This document shows, in pieces, positions 55,263-64,000 of a DNA stretch of 64,000 bases. The notes beneath the pieces were generated by a model, which worked only from the letters and a program-made list of their open reading frames with translations, had not been told where the DNA came from and searched no databases. Each line of letters starts with the position of its first letter. The stretch's first letter is position 1. Source of the DNA: Ceriagrion tenellum (taxonomy: Eukaryota > Arthropoda > Insecta > Odonata > Coenagrionidae); assembly GCA_963169105.1 (NCBI GenBank), contig OY720637.1:57620964-57684963 (forward strand). Reading direction: 5' to 3'. The translations under genes were made by a program, and so were the position numbers.

Positions 55263-56032
55263 AGATGCCATATTCTCACAATAAAAGTTGTTGTTTACTT
55301 TCCACAGAATTTTATTCACACCGACCTAAGTTTCAACATAAGCTATGTCATTTTCAAGGTACAATTTCACAAGTATTGCAATCTTATATATGTTTTTGAA
55401 CGGGTCTGGAAAGGGGGGAATGTGGAGGGTAGGGATGGAATGACGTAAAGGTATGGAGAAATGACGTAATAAGACAGGGAGGAGGGGTGAAGGTTTGTTT
55501 GGAACAGGCTGTCACACATGGGGATGAGTCAAGTAACATTGATAAAATCGGGATGAACGGTCAGGATACAATTAATCGTTAACAATAGGTACATGTGTGT
55601 TTTTACAGGCTGAAGAAAATTTCATACTGCTCCATGATGTCCAGTTTTTTACCCTTACATTGATAACGTAGAACGGTAGATTCAAATTTACAGTAGTGGT
55701 TACATATGTGGACCCCAGAAGTCAAGGGGTCTAAGTGACATTTTTGAAAAAAATAAGTTAGGTACAGGAATGGGATGTGAAAATATTAATCTTTTAGGTG
55801 GTAAAGGGATCCAAGTGATTTTCTTGACAGGTGCTGCTATCTAGGGTAATGCCTCTTAACAACTTAGTGGGTTGTACTGAACATTTTCAACTTTGACTTA
55901 AGTTTTCTCTAAACAATGGTTTTGTTACTTAGACCCCTTGACTTCTGGGGTCCTCATATAACCTTGGTCGGTGTGAATAAAATTCTGTGGAAAGTGAACA
56001 ACTACTTTTATTGCGAGATCATGGAATCTGCC
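55263..56032. mobile_element. Snap-back element with ~50-bp inverted arms
   Basis: CACAATAAAAGTTGTTGTTT, ACTTTCCACAGAATTTTATT, CACACCGACC at 55277-55326 is inverted at 55968-56017. The left arm is followed inward by a minus-strand hammerhead-like motif (55364-55317: GTACC, TTGAAAA, T, GACATA..TATGTT, GAAACTTAGGTC, GGTGT). The right arm keeps only ACCTTGGTCGGTGTG of its half. A TA-flanked MITE lies inside at 55707-55956. The interior shows no coding frame. Confidence 0.6.
55707..55956. mobile_element. 250-bp MITE, TA target duplication, second copy
   Basis: TGTGGACCCCAGAAGTCAAG at the left and CTTGACTTCTGGGGTCCTCA at the right, with TA at 55705-55706 and 55957-55958. It matches 23285-23532 in reverse over its whole length, including the TTAGGTACAGGAATGGGA interior. 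Confidence 0.9.
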
Positions 56033-56984
56033 ATCATTCGTTCATTCCAGAAGATTTTCGTCATTCCAGATGGATACAGATGAACGAGGATTACATCAAA
56101 ATCTCTGGATCTCTTCTACAGTTGTGATTTCACAACTCGCCCGTTCATTCATGTCTCCGTCGTTAAATTATTTCTGAGAAATCGACTGCCCCCGTTATGA
56201 CACCGGAAACGGACGAGAAAGTCCTGCGGCGGTACCTCACCGACGCATACCAGCAGATTCACTCATATGACGGCTGCCTTTTAATGACACCTTTCCTCCA
56301 TTTTTTTCATCTCAAATTATTACGCTCAAAAATCAGCCACCATAATTAGTAGTGGTGATGTAACGTGAATTAGGAACCAACCACTTCAAATGGGAATGTT
56401 CACAAATTTTCAAGCTGATTTTCCATAACGCTATTATAGCTGAGTGCACGGAAGCAAGCATTTCACACTGAAATTAGTCAATTAGTATTTTGATTGATGA
56501 TTACGAGTGCAGGGAAGGAAAGTTCTTTCCGGCCACGACGTGTTCCAGAGCTACTCTCAAAGACTTCAAAATAAAAGAAAGTCACGGAGCAATAAGGATA
56601 AAATTATCACTTCACCACGGATGAATGTGCCGTTAAAAATAAAAGGGCATTAAATTTTTAAAAAGCAGTAATCAACGACGAGGATAAGGAAACATACGCA
56701 TCCGAAGTGAAGCACACGTCAGTCATTATAAAAATATAAGTAAAACCGTAGGGTTATATTATGTATATTTCAAGGTACGTAAAATCACCTTCTAACGTAA
56801 CTAAATGAGCAAAATAGTTTTTCTAAATAGATGGATTCAACATGAACGTGCACGCCGTGTTCTCTACTATGAAAATAAAGCAGACAAGGCGCGCCAAGGC
56901 GTATAAAAATATGACCCGCCTTTCATAATGTATCATATAATTATTAACACCATAATCCAATTAGATTAGACATGAAAACCTCTA
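56033..56984. other. No gene recognised
   Basis: No recognisable frame or repeat. Confidence 0.3.
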
Positions 56985-57310
56985 CGAGGTAATACAGAAG
57001 AGGAAAAGTCTAAGATGGGAGCTACTTGCAACTAGGATTCAACGCACCAAGCTAAGATAACACGAAAAATTCGGATCAACCGATAATTAGCTATTTCTCA
57101 AGACCTGATGGATGCGACAAAATAAGAGATACAAAGCAGAACTGACAGGTCTGACAGTCCTTCTTTCCATGCACTATTTAGTGTACGTGTACAAAAAACA
57201 TGGCGCACACACACACCCGTTAGAACTGTCGTCATTTTTTCTTTTACCTTCCTTACGTGGATGATGTCCAAACTTCCTCCGCCACACACCTTTGCGGTGG
57301 CTCGTGATCA
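56985..57310 (+). mobile_element. Diverged LINE-A-like tail
   Basis: Blocks AGATGGGAGCTACTTGCAAC, AACGCACCAAGCTAAGATAA, TGCGACAAAATAAGAGATAC and the 3' end CCACACACCTTTGCGGTGGC follow the order of the LINE-A end but with low identity, so this is an old copy or separate subfamily. Confidence 0.6.
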
Positions 57311-57515
57311 AAGACGTACGTTTAACTGAAGAACAACCTAGTATCTCCGATAGCTGTACTCCACTCGCACATGACTATCTTCAATGCTTCATGACTTTCC
57401 TCCGCCACACATCTTTGCGGTGGCTCGTGATAAAAGGAGTACGTTAAACTGAAGAACAACCTAGTATCTCCGATAGCTGTACTCCACTAAGAAATGACCA
57501 TCTTCAAGCGTATAA
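57274..57515. repeat. Tandem duplication, 123-bp period, two units
   Basis: TTCCTCCGCCACACACCTTT at 57274 recurs as TTCCTCCGCCACACATCTTT at 57397, and each is followed by GAAGAACAACCTAGTATCTC and CGATAGCTGTACTCCACT. The unit includes the last bases of the LINE tail, so the duplication followed that insertion. Identity is high, hence it is fairly recent. Confidence 0.85.
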
Positions 57516-58057
57516 AAGGAAGGTCGTCAGATGAAAAAGTAAATGAAAAGTGCTACTTCGCTGGTTGCCCACACCTCGAATACGCCGCGAGCGTTCGCGA
57601 CCCTGGACAGAAATATTTAGCCAGAAAAAAATACATAAAACACTAAGGAAAGCTGCGCGCTTCGTTAAAAACTGCTAGGAACGAGCATATAGTGTTCCTC
57701 AGTTCTTAGAGGGATTGGGTTGGGAGCGGCTAGAGACTAGGAGGCTACACGCTAGGCTTAGTTCGCTCGAGAAATTAAGGACAGATGTGTTTCAAAGCGA
57801 CACAGAGAATATCATTTTGACGCCACGCTGCCTCTATAGGTCCGACGGAAGGGATAAAATAAGAGAAATACATTGCCGAAAGGGTAAGTACGACAATTCG
57901 TTCTTTCCCCGCACAATAAGTGACCACAATAAAAACTGATCTCCACTCATAAAACTCCCATTACACAGATCATCATTTCACTTCCCAAAACCTTATCTTT
58001 CATACGACTGGTGTCCTAACGCCTCCAGCGGCGGCTCAAAGCCTAGTGTGTAACGTA
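57516..58057 (+). mobile_element. LINE-A tail, plus
   Basis: From GAAGGTCGTCAGATGAAAAA through the LEYAASVRDPGQ-like region, then WERLETRRLHARLSSLEKLR, TDVFQSDTENIILTPRCLYR and REIHCRKGKYDNSFFPRTIS to the 3' end GCGGCTCAAAGCCTAGTG. Of all copies this and 30685-31303 keep the longest readable coding tail. The RT catalytic part is missing. Confidence 0.85.
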
Positions 58058-58247
58058 ATGATGAGTAGCTATAATTTATTGTGATTTATTTTCAAAAACT
58101 AATATACCACTCACCATAGTGATTCTTCCCAAAAAAATCCCAAAAAAATCTTTGGCTGTGAATGCGTTTTCGGTGAACGGCGAAAACCAAGTTATGCTTA
58201 AGCTTCAAAATATATGTGTAGTTAATGATAGGGAAAATCCTTGTATA

Positions 58248-58475
58248 AGAGGATGTTTTTTCAGGGGCAACCCGATACCTACTTGAGCGTCTTGTGGAGG
58301 GCACTTCAAGTACAGTACTCCGTCCGTCGGATGAGACGTTAAACCGTCGTCCCCATGGCACCTTTCGTTAAGAGCAGGCTAATGCCGACGCCGAGATTCT
58401 ATCCACCCTTCCTCCCTTACCTATCCCCTATGGCGCAAATGACCTCAGCTGTCGGTCGCCTCCCGAAAAATCCAA
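58248..58475 (+). mobile_element. SINE body without tRNA head
   Basis: GAGGATGTTTTTTCAGGGGC, CGTCTTGTGGAGGGCACTTC, TCGGATGAGACGTTAAACCG, TACCTATCCCCTATGGCGCA to AAAATCCAATCCAATT match the minus-strand SINE at 41165-43145. It supplies the uninterrupted GCGCCATAGGGGATAGG site used to define the 1669-bp insertion. Confidence 0.8.
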
Positions 58476-59127
58476 TCCAATTAAAAAATAGAGAAATTCT
58501 GGGAAAAGTTTTGCCATAAAAATATGTTTTAGTCAACTTAATATTGTTCAATAAATTCATGATTCTTACAGCTGCCCGAATCTAAAAATTAATTCGACCG
58601 AGGGTATTGTGTAGATGCAGACTTAGATCTTCGACGAAGAAGTGAGCGGGCAGGAATTACATCAATTTCACTCGAAACTCCCACTCCACACAGGGGTCGC
58701 GACGCCGAGAGCGTCTTTTCAAAAACACCCGTGCGATGACGAGGGAGGCGCCGGGGGAGGTGGAGGCGAGAGAGAAAGAGAGGCATCTCGACGCTGAAAA
58801 GAGGCGCCACGCCACCGGAGGGCGTCGCTCGCAGGACCCTCGCGTCCCCGCACCCCCGGGATCGCCGCAGCCGTCGCAGGCTCACACACACACTCGCTCG
58901 GCGAAACCCGACGGGACCCCACCGGGCGGAAAAGCAAACGAACTCAGCCAGCCGCCGCCGCCTTGAACATTGATTACCGTGCTGGAGCAGCGGAGGCAGA
59001 GCGAAAGGACCGCCTCTTCCTCCGCCTCCCCTCGCACTCACACTCCTCATCTCTGCCTCCCCCAAAGGATACACTTCAGACCCCCTTCTCTGTGCCTCTC
59101 TTCCCCCCCGCAATAAAGGCTCGTAAG
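58476..59127. other. GC-rich patch, no gene recognised
   Basis: Open frames on both strands across 58589-59212 are explained by high GC; repeats of arginine, proline and glycine are compositional. No domain recognised. Confidence 0.3.
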
Positions 59128-59224
59128 GACATCTACGTAATACCCCAAGGGTACCCAACTCAAGGTTGAGAGGCAGGGGCGAGTTATCACTAGCATGCAT
59201 TACAAGTTTCATTCATTCATTATT
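59128..59224. repeat. Short R40/LINE-A-like tail
   Basis: GACATCTACGTAATACCCCA, then GAGGCAGGGGCGAGTTATCA resembles the start of R40 at 40235. Confidence 0.45.
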
Positions 59225-59330
59225 GTTTCAATTCTAAGATTGGTTGAATTCATCCCTCCACCCTTCCTTATCTCATGCTATCTTAACATCTGGTTCATAC
59301 ATATCCTTCTAAAATTTCAATGAGGATTAC
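59225..59330 (-). mobile_element. LINE-B 3' end fragment
   Basis: TTCTAAGATTGGTTGAATTC, CATCCCTCCACCCTTCCTTA matches the LINE-B 3' end. It is cut after about 70-100 bp and followed by a SINE. Confidence 0.65.
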
Positions 59331-59334
59331 TAAG

Positions 59335-59430
59335 CCTGGGTTGCGTAGTGGTCTGCGCATTGGCCCGGAAAGCAAAATTCCGTGGCTCGATTCCCGGTCC
59401 AGCACGATTACTTCTCACGGCAATGTCATC
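59335..59430 (+). mobile_element. tRNA-derived SINE, short
   Basis: GGGTTGCGTAGTGGTCTGCG (A box) and CGTGGCTCGATTCCCGGTCC (B box) lie at tRNA-like spacing. The 3' end CACGATTACTTCTCACGGCA leads directly to another LINE-B end, so the order is LINE-B tail, SINE, LINE-B copy. Confidence 0.7.
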
Positions 59431-59432
59431 GT

Positions 59433-59940
59433 ACTAAGATTGGTTGACTGCATCCCTCAACCCTTCCCTATCTCATGCTAGTTCCCTTACCTCCTGGTAT
59501 CTTTTTCTATGTACTTTTCTCTTTATTTGGTCCATGAACTTATTCCTAGGTCTTCTTCTGGAGACTTTTCCCTCTTTTTTACCTTCAATTATTTTCCACT
59601 CCGACCCATTGTGTCTCAAGGTGTGTCCAATCCATCTTGTTCTTCTATTATGCATGGTGTTCCATATGGTCCTTTCCCCTTCTACTCTTCTGTACACATC
59701 TTAATTTCTCATCATGTCCGTCCATTTGATATTCAGCATCCTCCTACAGCACCAGGATTCGTAGACTTCTCTTTTCTGGTTAGCTTTTCCAATGTTCCTG
59801 CTTCCGATCCATAAAGTGCTACGCTCCACACGAATGTTTTCACATACTGTTTCCTGGTTTATAGTCCTAACCTCTTTGAGGACAGCAGTTGTCTTTTTCC
59901 CATGAATGCCTTCTTAGCATGGGCTATTCTCTTCTTAGCT
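59433..59940 (-). mobile_element. LINE-B longer C-terminal tail
   Basis: On the minus strand the peptides KRIAHAKKAFMGKRQLL-like, TRKQYVKTFVWSVALYGSEA, then NRRTRWIGHTLRHNGSEWKI and FMDQIKRKVHRKRYQEVREL appear with frameshifts. This copy reaches farther toward the RT domain than the others, but still lacks it. Confidence 0.75.
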
Positions 59941-61289
59941 AGGGTTTTGGGCAATTGGAGGATTTACTTCAGTTATCTAAGGCGAAAAGTGTACTTAAAG
60001 CGGTATAACACTCGTGACACATCGTTTTTTTAATATAATCAATAAACTAGAGTTCCGTATCTTTCTCGTAGAGTACAGCTCTTTCAACACATCTCGAAAG
60101 ATTTCATTCCACAGATCTCGATATTTTGATCTTCTCGAGCAAACAGTCGACAAGATATCGAACAGTTCCTCCGCGGAGGGAGACGGTAAAATCTAAAATA
60201 ATAAAATATTCATTTATTTACAATGGTTAACACCTTTGAATGTGTAATTGGACTTTACCCCGGGGAAAATATATTTAAAAGCCAAAGAAAAGTTTCGGAT
60301 AACTCAGAACTATAACCACTGTACTAATTTTTATTCAGCTGTAAAATATTTTCACAGTATCTCGGGAAATTAAAACACTTCGGAAAATTCTACCATCTTC
60401 GAACCCCATAATTCAACGACGACCAGGAGAGAGAAAACGTCCAACGGTTCATTCCCTTTGCTTGCATCCACACGGCAAAGAGATGTAAGACCATAATCCT
60501 GTTACGAGTACCTACATCTTAACCGGCCTAAGAATTTTTATAGCGGACTCCGCTAACCGAAGCTTAGTCCACGAGGCAAGCCACAAAGAGCACAACCATT
60601 AGGGCTACACATTTTAAGAATTCATGCGACGTGAACAAGGAATTTTTAATGAACGAGAGAGGCACAGCTGGTCCCGAGCATGAAATGAGAGCGGGGCAAG
60701 AATACTATTTATTGAAAAAGCATGTTGGGGAATCAAAAAACGCCACTGAATGTTGTGCAGGATGATGGAAAATAATTAGTAAAACTGTAGGTTTCCGTTT
60801 ACCGAGGTTTTACGGCATTTTACGCACGATGAAAGTACATTATTCAAACAAAGGAGGTAATAAAAAAATACCTAGAGGGGAATTCCGTCAGATTCTCTAA
60901 GACAATTCCACCATTGGGCTCTGGGATGTACAGGACATTGAGGTAGATTGAGAACCCATGAGGTCACGAAGCCGCAACCTGACGAGCGCAATATCCGCAA
61001 CATTAGTTCTCCCTGCTCTTTCCTAAGGACGATATCATATAAGATACAATTAATATAAGTAAAGAACTCATCACTCAGAAAGAAATGGACACGAACATCA
61101 AGAAAAATATCAATGGAAAACATCATAAAATGCATATTTAGTATGGTTGACCTTTTGTGCCTAATTTAATCAGGGATAGCAAAGATGGCGGACCGGTCAT
61201 GTCTACTCCATTCATTTAAATCTCCCTAATTGAAAGCAGATATACATAATTGTTCAAGTTAGTCGAAGAAATATAATTTTGTATTTTGA
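59941..61289. other. No gene recognised
   Basis: No recognisable frame, repeat or RNA motif. Confidence 0.3.
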
Positions 61290-61755
61290 GCGTAGCAAAT
61301 GTACTGAGGGAAGATTATTATTTTCCAGAAGTTCATTACAACACATTTTTTTCAAATTAAAATCTAGCTGCCACGCGTCGCAACACGCTTGAATTGCCTT
61401 GAAGTCCTTCGTTAACGCTTCCTTATCATTATTGCTACGTTTGCCTGTACACTACGGCATCGTCTGAAAATAGTCGGAGTTTACTGTCTACCACTTCACC
61501 AATATCGTCAATATACAGAAGGAATAGAAGTGGACCTATGACAGTCCCCTGTGGGACACTTGAAGTAACCTTAACCTCATTGGAAATGGCACCGTCTAAT
61601 ACCACTCTTTGTACGCGGATGGTTAGGAATTCTCCAATCTCGGAAATTACCATTTCACAAAATCTCCAGAATCTCCAGAAGCATGAAGCAGAATTTAAAC
61701 ATGACAGGATAATTTCATAAAATAGTCGGGAGTTTACTGCCGACCACTTCAACAA
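61290..61755 (-). mobile_element. CR1/Jockey RT fragment with active-site region
   Basis: The minus strand encodes FLTIRVQRVVLDGAISNEVK, VTSSVPQGTVIGPLLFLLYI, then DDIGEVVDSKLRLFSDDAVV, which are RT motifs up to the catalytic F-x-DD block (here FSDD; FADD is usual). After YRQT the frame shifts and continues as KDFKAIQACCDAWQLDFNLK. This is the only copy of the RT catalytic region in the window. It is truncated and broken; a host role is not suggested. Confidence 0.85.
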
Positions 61756-61792
61756 TATCGCAAATATACAGAGGAAAAGAAGTGGACCTATA
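61719..61792 (-). repeat. Local second copy of the RT active-site segment
   Basis: AATAGTCGGGAGTTTACTGC, CGACCACTTCAACAATATCG, AGAAGTGGACCTAT repeats 61468-61540. It is about 70 bp and lies upstream (coding sense) of the main fragment. Confidence 0.75.
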
Positions 61793-62859
61793 GACCTGCG
61801 ACCATATTTTATTCAATTACACCAGTTTGTGCGGTGGAACTCACCAAATTGTTTGAAATGGGTCAAAATGTAGGAGAACTGTTTAATAAATTGTGGTTGT
61901 AAAATATCGGCGAACTTTGAAATCGAAATTCGCGCGCAATAGTATGCAGATCGTAACGTGAATCCATCGTAAAGCGGGGGTCTACTGTATTTCACAGTTA
62001 CATCTCGTGTCTCTAGCGATCACGCTTCCATGGTAACGAAATAATTATGAATAACCTTAATGATTAAAAATATGCTCGGAGGACGACAGCCCTCTTATGT
62101 GACAAAAATTGACCAACCTAGATGGTAGACCATTGACCCCGCGAATATCTCTCACACAGCGCGCCTCCAGTATATATATTTCAGCTTCCCTCGGACGTGA
62201 ACAAGGCACCGGACAGTGGCAAGAGCGGAGCAGAGGGGATAATATGCCCTTCGGGTAGAGAAGGGAAGAGGATGAGATGGGTGGGAGAGGGGAGGGAAGG
62301 GTGTAATTGCTATTATTGTCCTTCGGGTGGTCTTAGGCTACCATCAAGCCAAGAGGCGCTCATCCTTCTCTTCCTCCGCCAGAAACAGCGCGTCATCACA
62401 GTGAGGGCAGAGTGCTGGGGGAAACGATTCGTTCATTTTTTTTTCATTCCTTCTCATTATAGGGGTCTTCCCGGCATGCATTATTTATGCCGCTCGCCGC
62501 TCGGGCTGCCGTGTGCACGGGCGCGTGCGCACACGCCCTCCATCCCGACGTGTTTCTCTGATGCACGGATGCGTTTTCGCGTTGGCCCCACTGAAACACA
62601 TTTCCACATATACGAAAGAGTTTTTTCCAATTAGCGAAGTGTGCGCTTCTCCCCTTGTTTCCTTTCACATCTGTCTCCCCACCGCCCCATCACCCTCAAA
62701 CGAAGGAGGAAGAGAGAATAAAGCTGACAAATAAAGAGGAAAAATATGAAGAAAATATTACGCCCTCAATTACTCGGAAAAGGAGTGCGAGGCATATTTG
62801 CGGAGGGACGGACCCCAAGATTGGTGTTGCAGCTCCTTTGGTGGGGCTCCCCAGGGCGT
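61793..62859. other. No gene recognised; partly GC-rich
   Basis: 62200-62720 is GC-rich with overlapping frames. No domain or repeat copy recognised. Confidence 0.3.
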
Positions 62860-63168
62860 GTCATGAGGTCTGATCACCGGAGGCTACACGCTGGGCTTAG
62901 CTTGATTGAGAAATACAGAACTGATGTGTTTCAGAGCGACACAGAAAATATTATAATGACGCCTCACTATATCTCTAGGTCTGACAGTAACGATAAAATA
63001 AGAGAGATACATGGCCGAACAGATAGGGACCAATGACACTCCAATAATACACTTCACCATTTCACTTCCCAAAATCTTATCCTTCACTACTTTCCACGGC
63101 TGACGTCCTAACACCCCCTGCCACACGCCCAATCGGCGGCTCGCAGGGTAGTATGTAAATGTAGGATG
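62860..63168 (+). mobile_element. LINE-A 3' end, plus
   Basis: RRLHAGLSLIEKYRTDVFQS, IIMTPHYISRSDSNDKIREI and the 3' UTR to CGGCTCGCAGGGTAGTATGT are clear. A small deletion removes the end of the coding part after GRTDRDQ. It is 5'-truncated near 62880. Confidence 0.85.
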
Positions 63169-63419
63169 CGAGGGACAGCTTAGAGAAAAACAATTATGAT
63201 ATAAAAGATGATTAAATAAATAAGGAGACAATTAAATAAAGGCGTACCATGCATTAGAAAAATATTATACGGTCGACTATTAACATGCTACAAGCAAGTA
63301 CACATTTAAAAAAATTATTACAGCAAAGATGAATCGTAAATAGGAGGAGTGTTCCATACAGATGAGGCAGCGCCTTCAGTCCCTTGATCAATTTCCATGC
63401 GCTCACACCGTAATGGTTT
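63169..63419. other. Unassigned sequence
   Basis: AT-rich, no features recognised. Confidence 0.3.
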
Positions 63420-63885
63420 CATCTACATCAACGAAATACTGTGCAAGCCACCACTAGGGCGTGTGGCACAAGGCGATTCCACACCATGCAAGCAGCACTC
63501 GTCAAATCAGAACCGCGCGCATTTCCCGTTTCGCCGTCACCTCCGTCCGCTGGGCACAGGCCAAATGCAGTCAGGATAAAAATGCACGGTCAGACCAGAA
63601 ACTAGGAGAGTGCTACGAACGTACTACGTATGTAGGAACATACTACCATACAGTACACTACTTAAGATACAACTACTGGTTATAATTACTGCGTCAGATA
63701 AATAGTTCTTCAGGGTACTAAATCATGCAAGAGCTATATCGTGCCGGAAATAGCATGCGAGGTTAGAAACTAATAATGATATTAGGCTATTAAGCATAAG
63801 TGAAAAACCTCTTTTACCTAGACAGGGTCAAAGTATCCTAGAACTGATCTATCGCAACTATCATGGTCCCTTATTGTACGCGGAA
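63420..63885 (+). repeat. Interspersed repeat R63, plus copy
   Basis: Begins with a LINE-A/R40-like tail (TCTACATCAACGAAATACTG, CACTAGGGCGTGTGGCAC), continues with GCACGGTCAGACCAGAAACT (SINE-tail-like, reverse of 45160-45180) and then blocks shared with 44895-45126. It ends near TGGTCCCTTATTGTACGCGG. The family is unclassified but spans at least 330 bp. Confidence 0.55.
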
Positions 63886-64000
63886 AAAATGACATTTTAA
63901 ATCAATCGATTCTGCAGTCTATTTTCTTAATCTTAAGCCTGTGATCGTTTCTACCATAACAGTATGGCTCTAGCAAAAAATTCCGAATGTCCGGCAAAAA
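63886..64000. other. R40-like block at window edge
   Basis: AAAATGACATTTTAAATCAA, TCTGCAGTCTATTTTCTTAA resembles 41050-41100 of R40. It is cut by the window end. Confidence 0.4.

Noticed and set aside
58589..59212. 207-codon frame on the minus strand
   Set aside because: GC-rich composition explains its length; no recognisable domain, and opposite-strand frames are open too.

Overview
This 64 kb window looks like intergenic or intronic chromatin from an animal nuclear genome, most probably an arthropod. The sequence is AT-rich with scattered GC-rich islands, has no dense gene packing, and is full of degraded non-LTR retrotransposons, tRNA-derived SINEs and short inverted-repeat DNA elements. 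I found no host protein-coding gene, tRNA gene or rRNA gene I could defend. The only coding sense left is in broken reverse-transcriptase tails. Species and order cannot be fixed from the sequence.

Retroelements: (i) LINE-A, a CR1/Jockey-type family, has about 12 copies, nearly all 5'-truncated, on both strands (for example 3831-4192, 14983-15515, 23035-23930, 29846-30262, 30685-31303, 57515-58057, 62860-63168); an RT active-site fragment at 61290-61755 is CR1/Jockey-type too. (ii) LINE-B, an endonuclease/RT family, has C-terminal tails at 5790-5980, 9500-9830, 36000-36460 and 59225-59940. (iii) LINE-C is a related tail family at 272-700, 11640-12095, 12565-13055 and 37540-37790. (iv) LINE-D has a Cys/His C-terminal domain at 38550-39317. 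tRNA-derived SINEs lie at 38505-39461 (split), 41165-43145 (split), 45581-45957 and 59335-59430, with a tail copy at 58248-58475.

DNA elements: a 1669-bp inverted-repeat element (41224-42892) sits in a SINE. There are TA-flanked 250-bp MITEs (23285-23532, 55707-55956), TTA/TAA-flanked Tourist-like MITEs (8970-9170, 40380-40582, 51253-51708), TTAA-flanked piggyBac-like MITEs (24777-24965, 27868-28086), a hAT-like pair (38025-38390), and a ~580-bp family with TTAAGGTAGTTTGAGCGA ends (five copies or more).

The most interesting layer is a population of at least ten small hammerhead-ribozyme-like motifs on both strands. They often occur as head-to-head pairs inside snap-back repeats and are usually followed by a conserved AATAAA..GTGGAA block. 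Three (5312-5358, 7754-7798, 49083-49122) keep a convincing core with compensating stems. Another lies in a 143-bp insertion with an 11-bp target-site duplication inside a MITE. This fits non-autonomous, ribozyme-bearing relatives of Penelope-like elements. Several nested insertions can be ordered in time because an uninterrupted copy is also present in the window.
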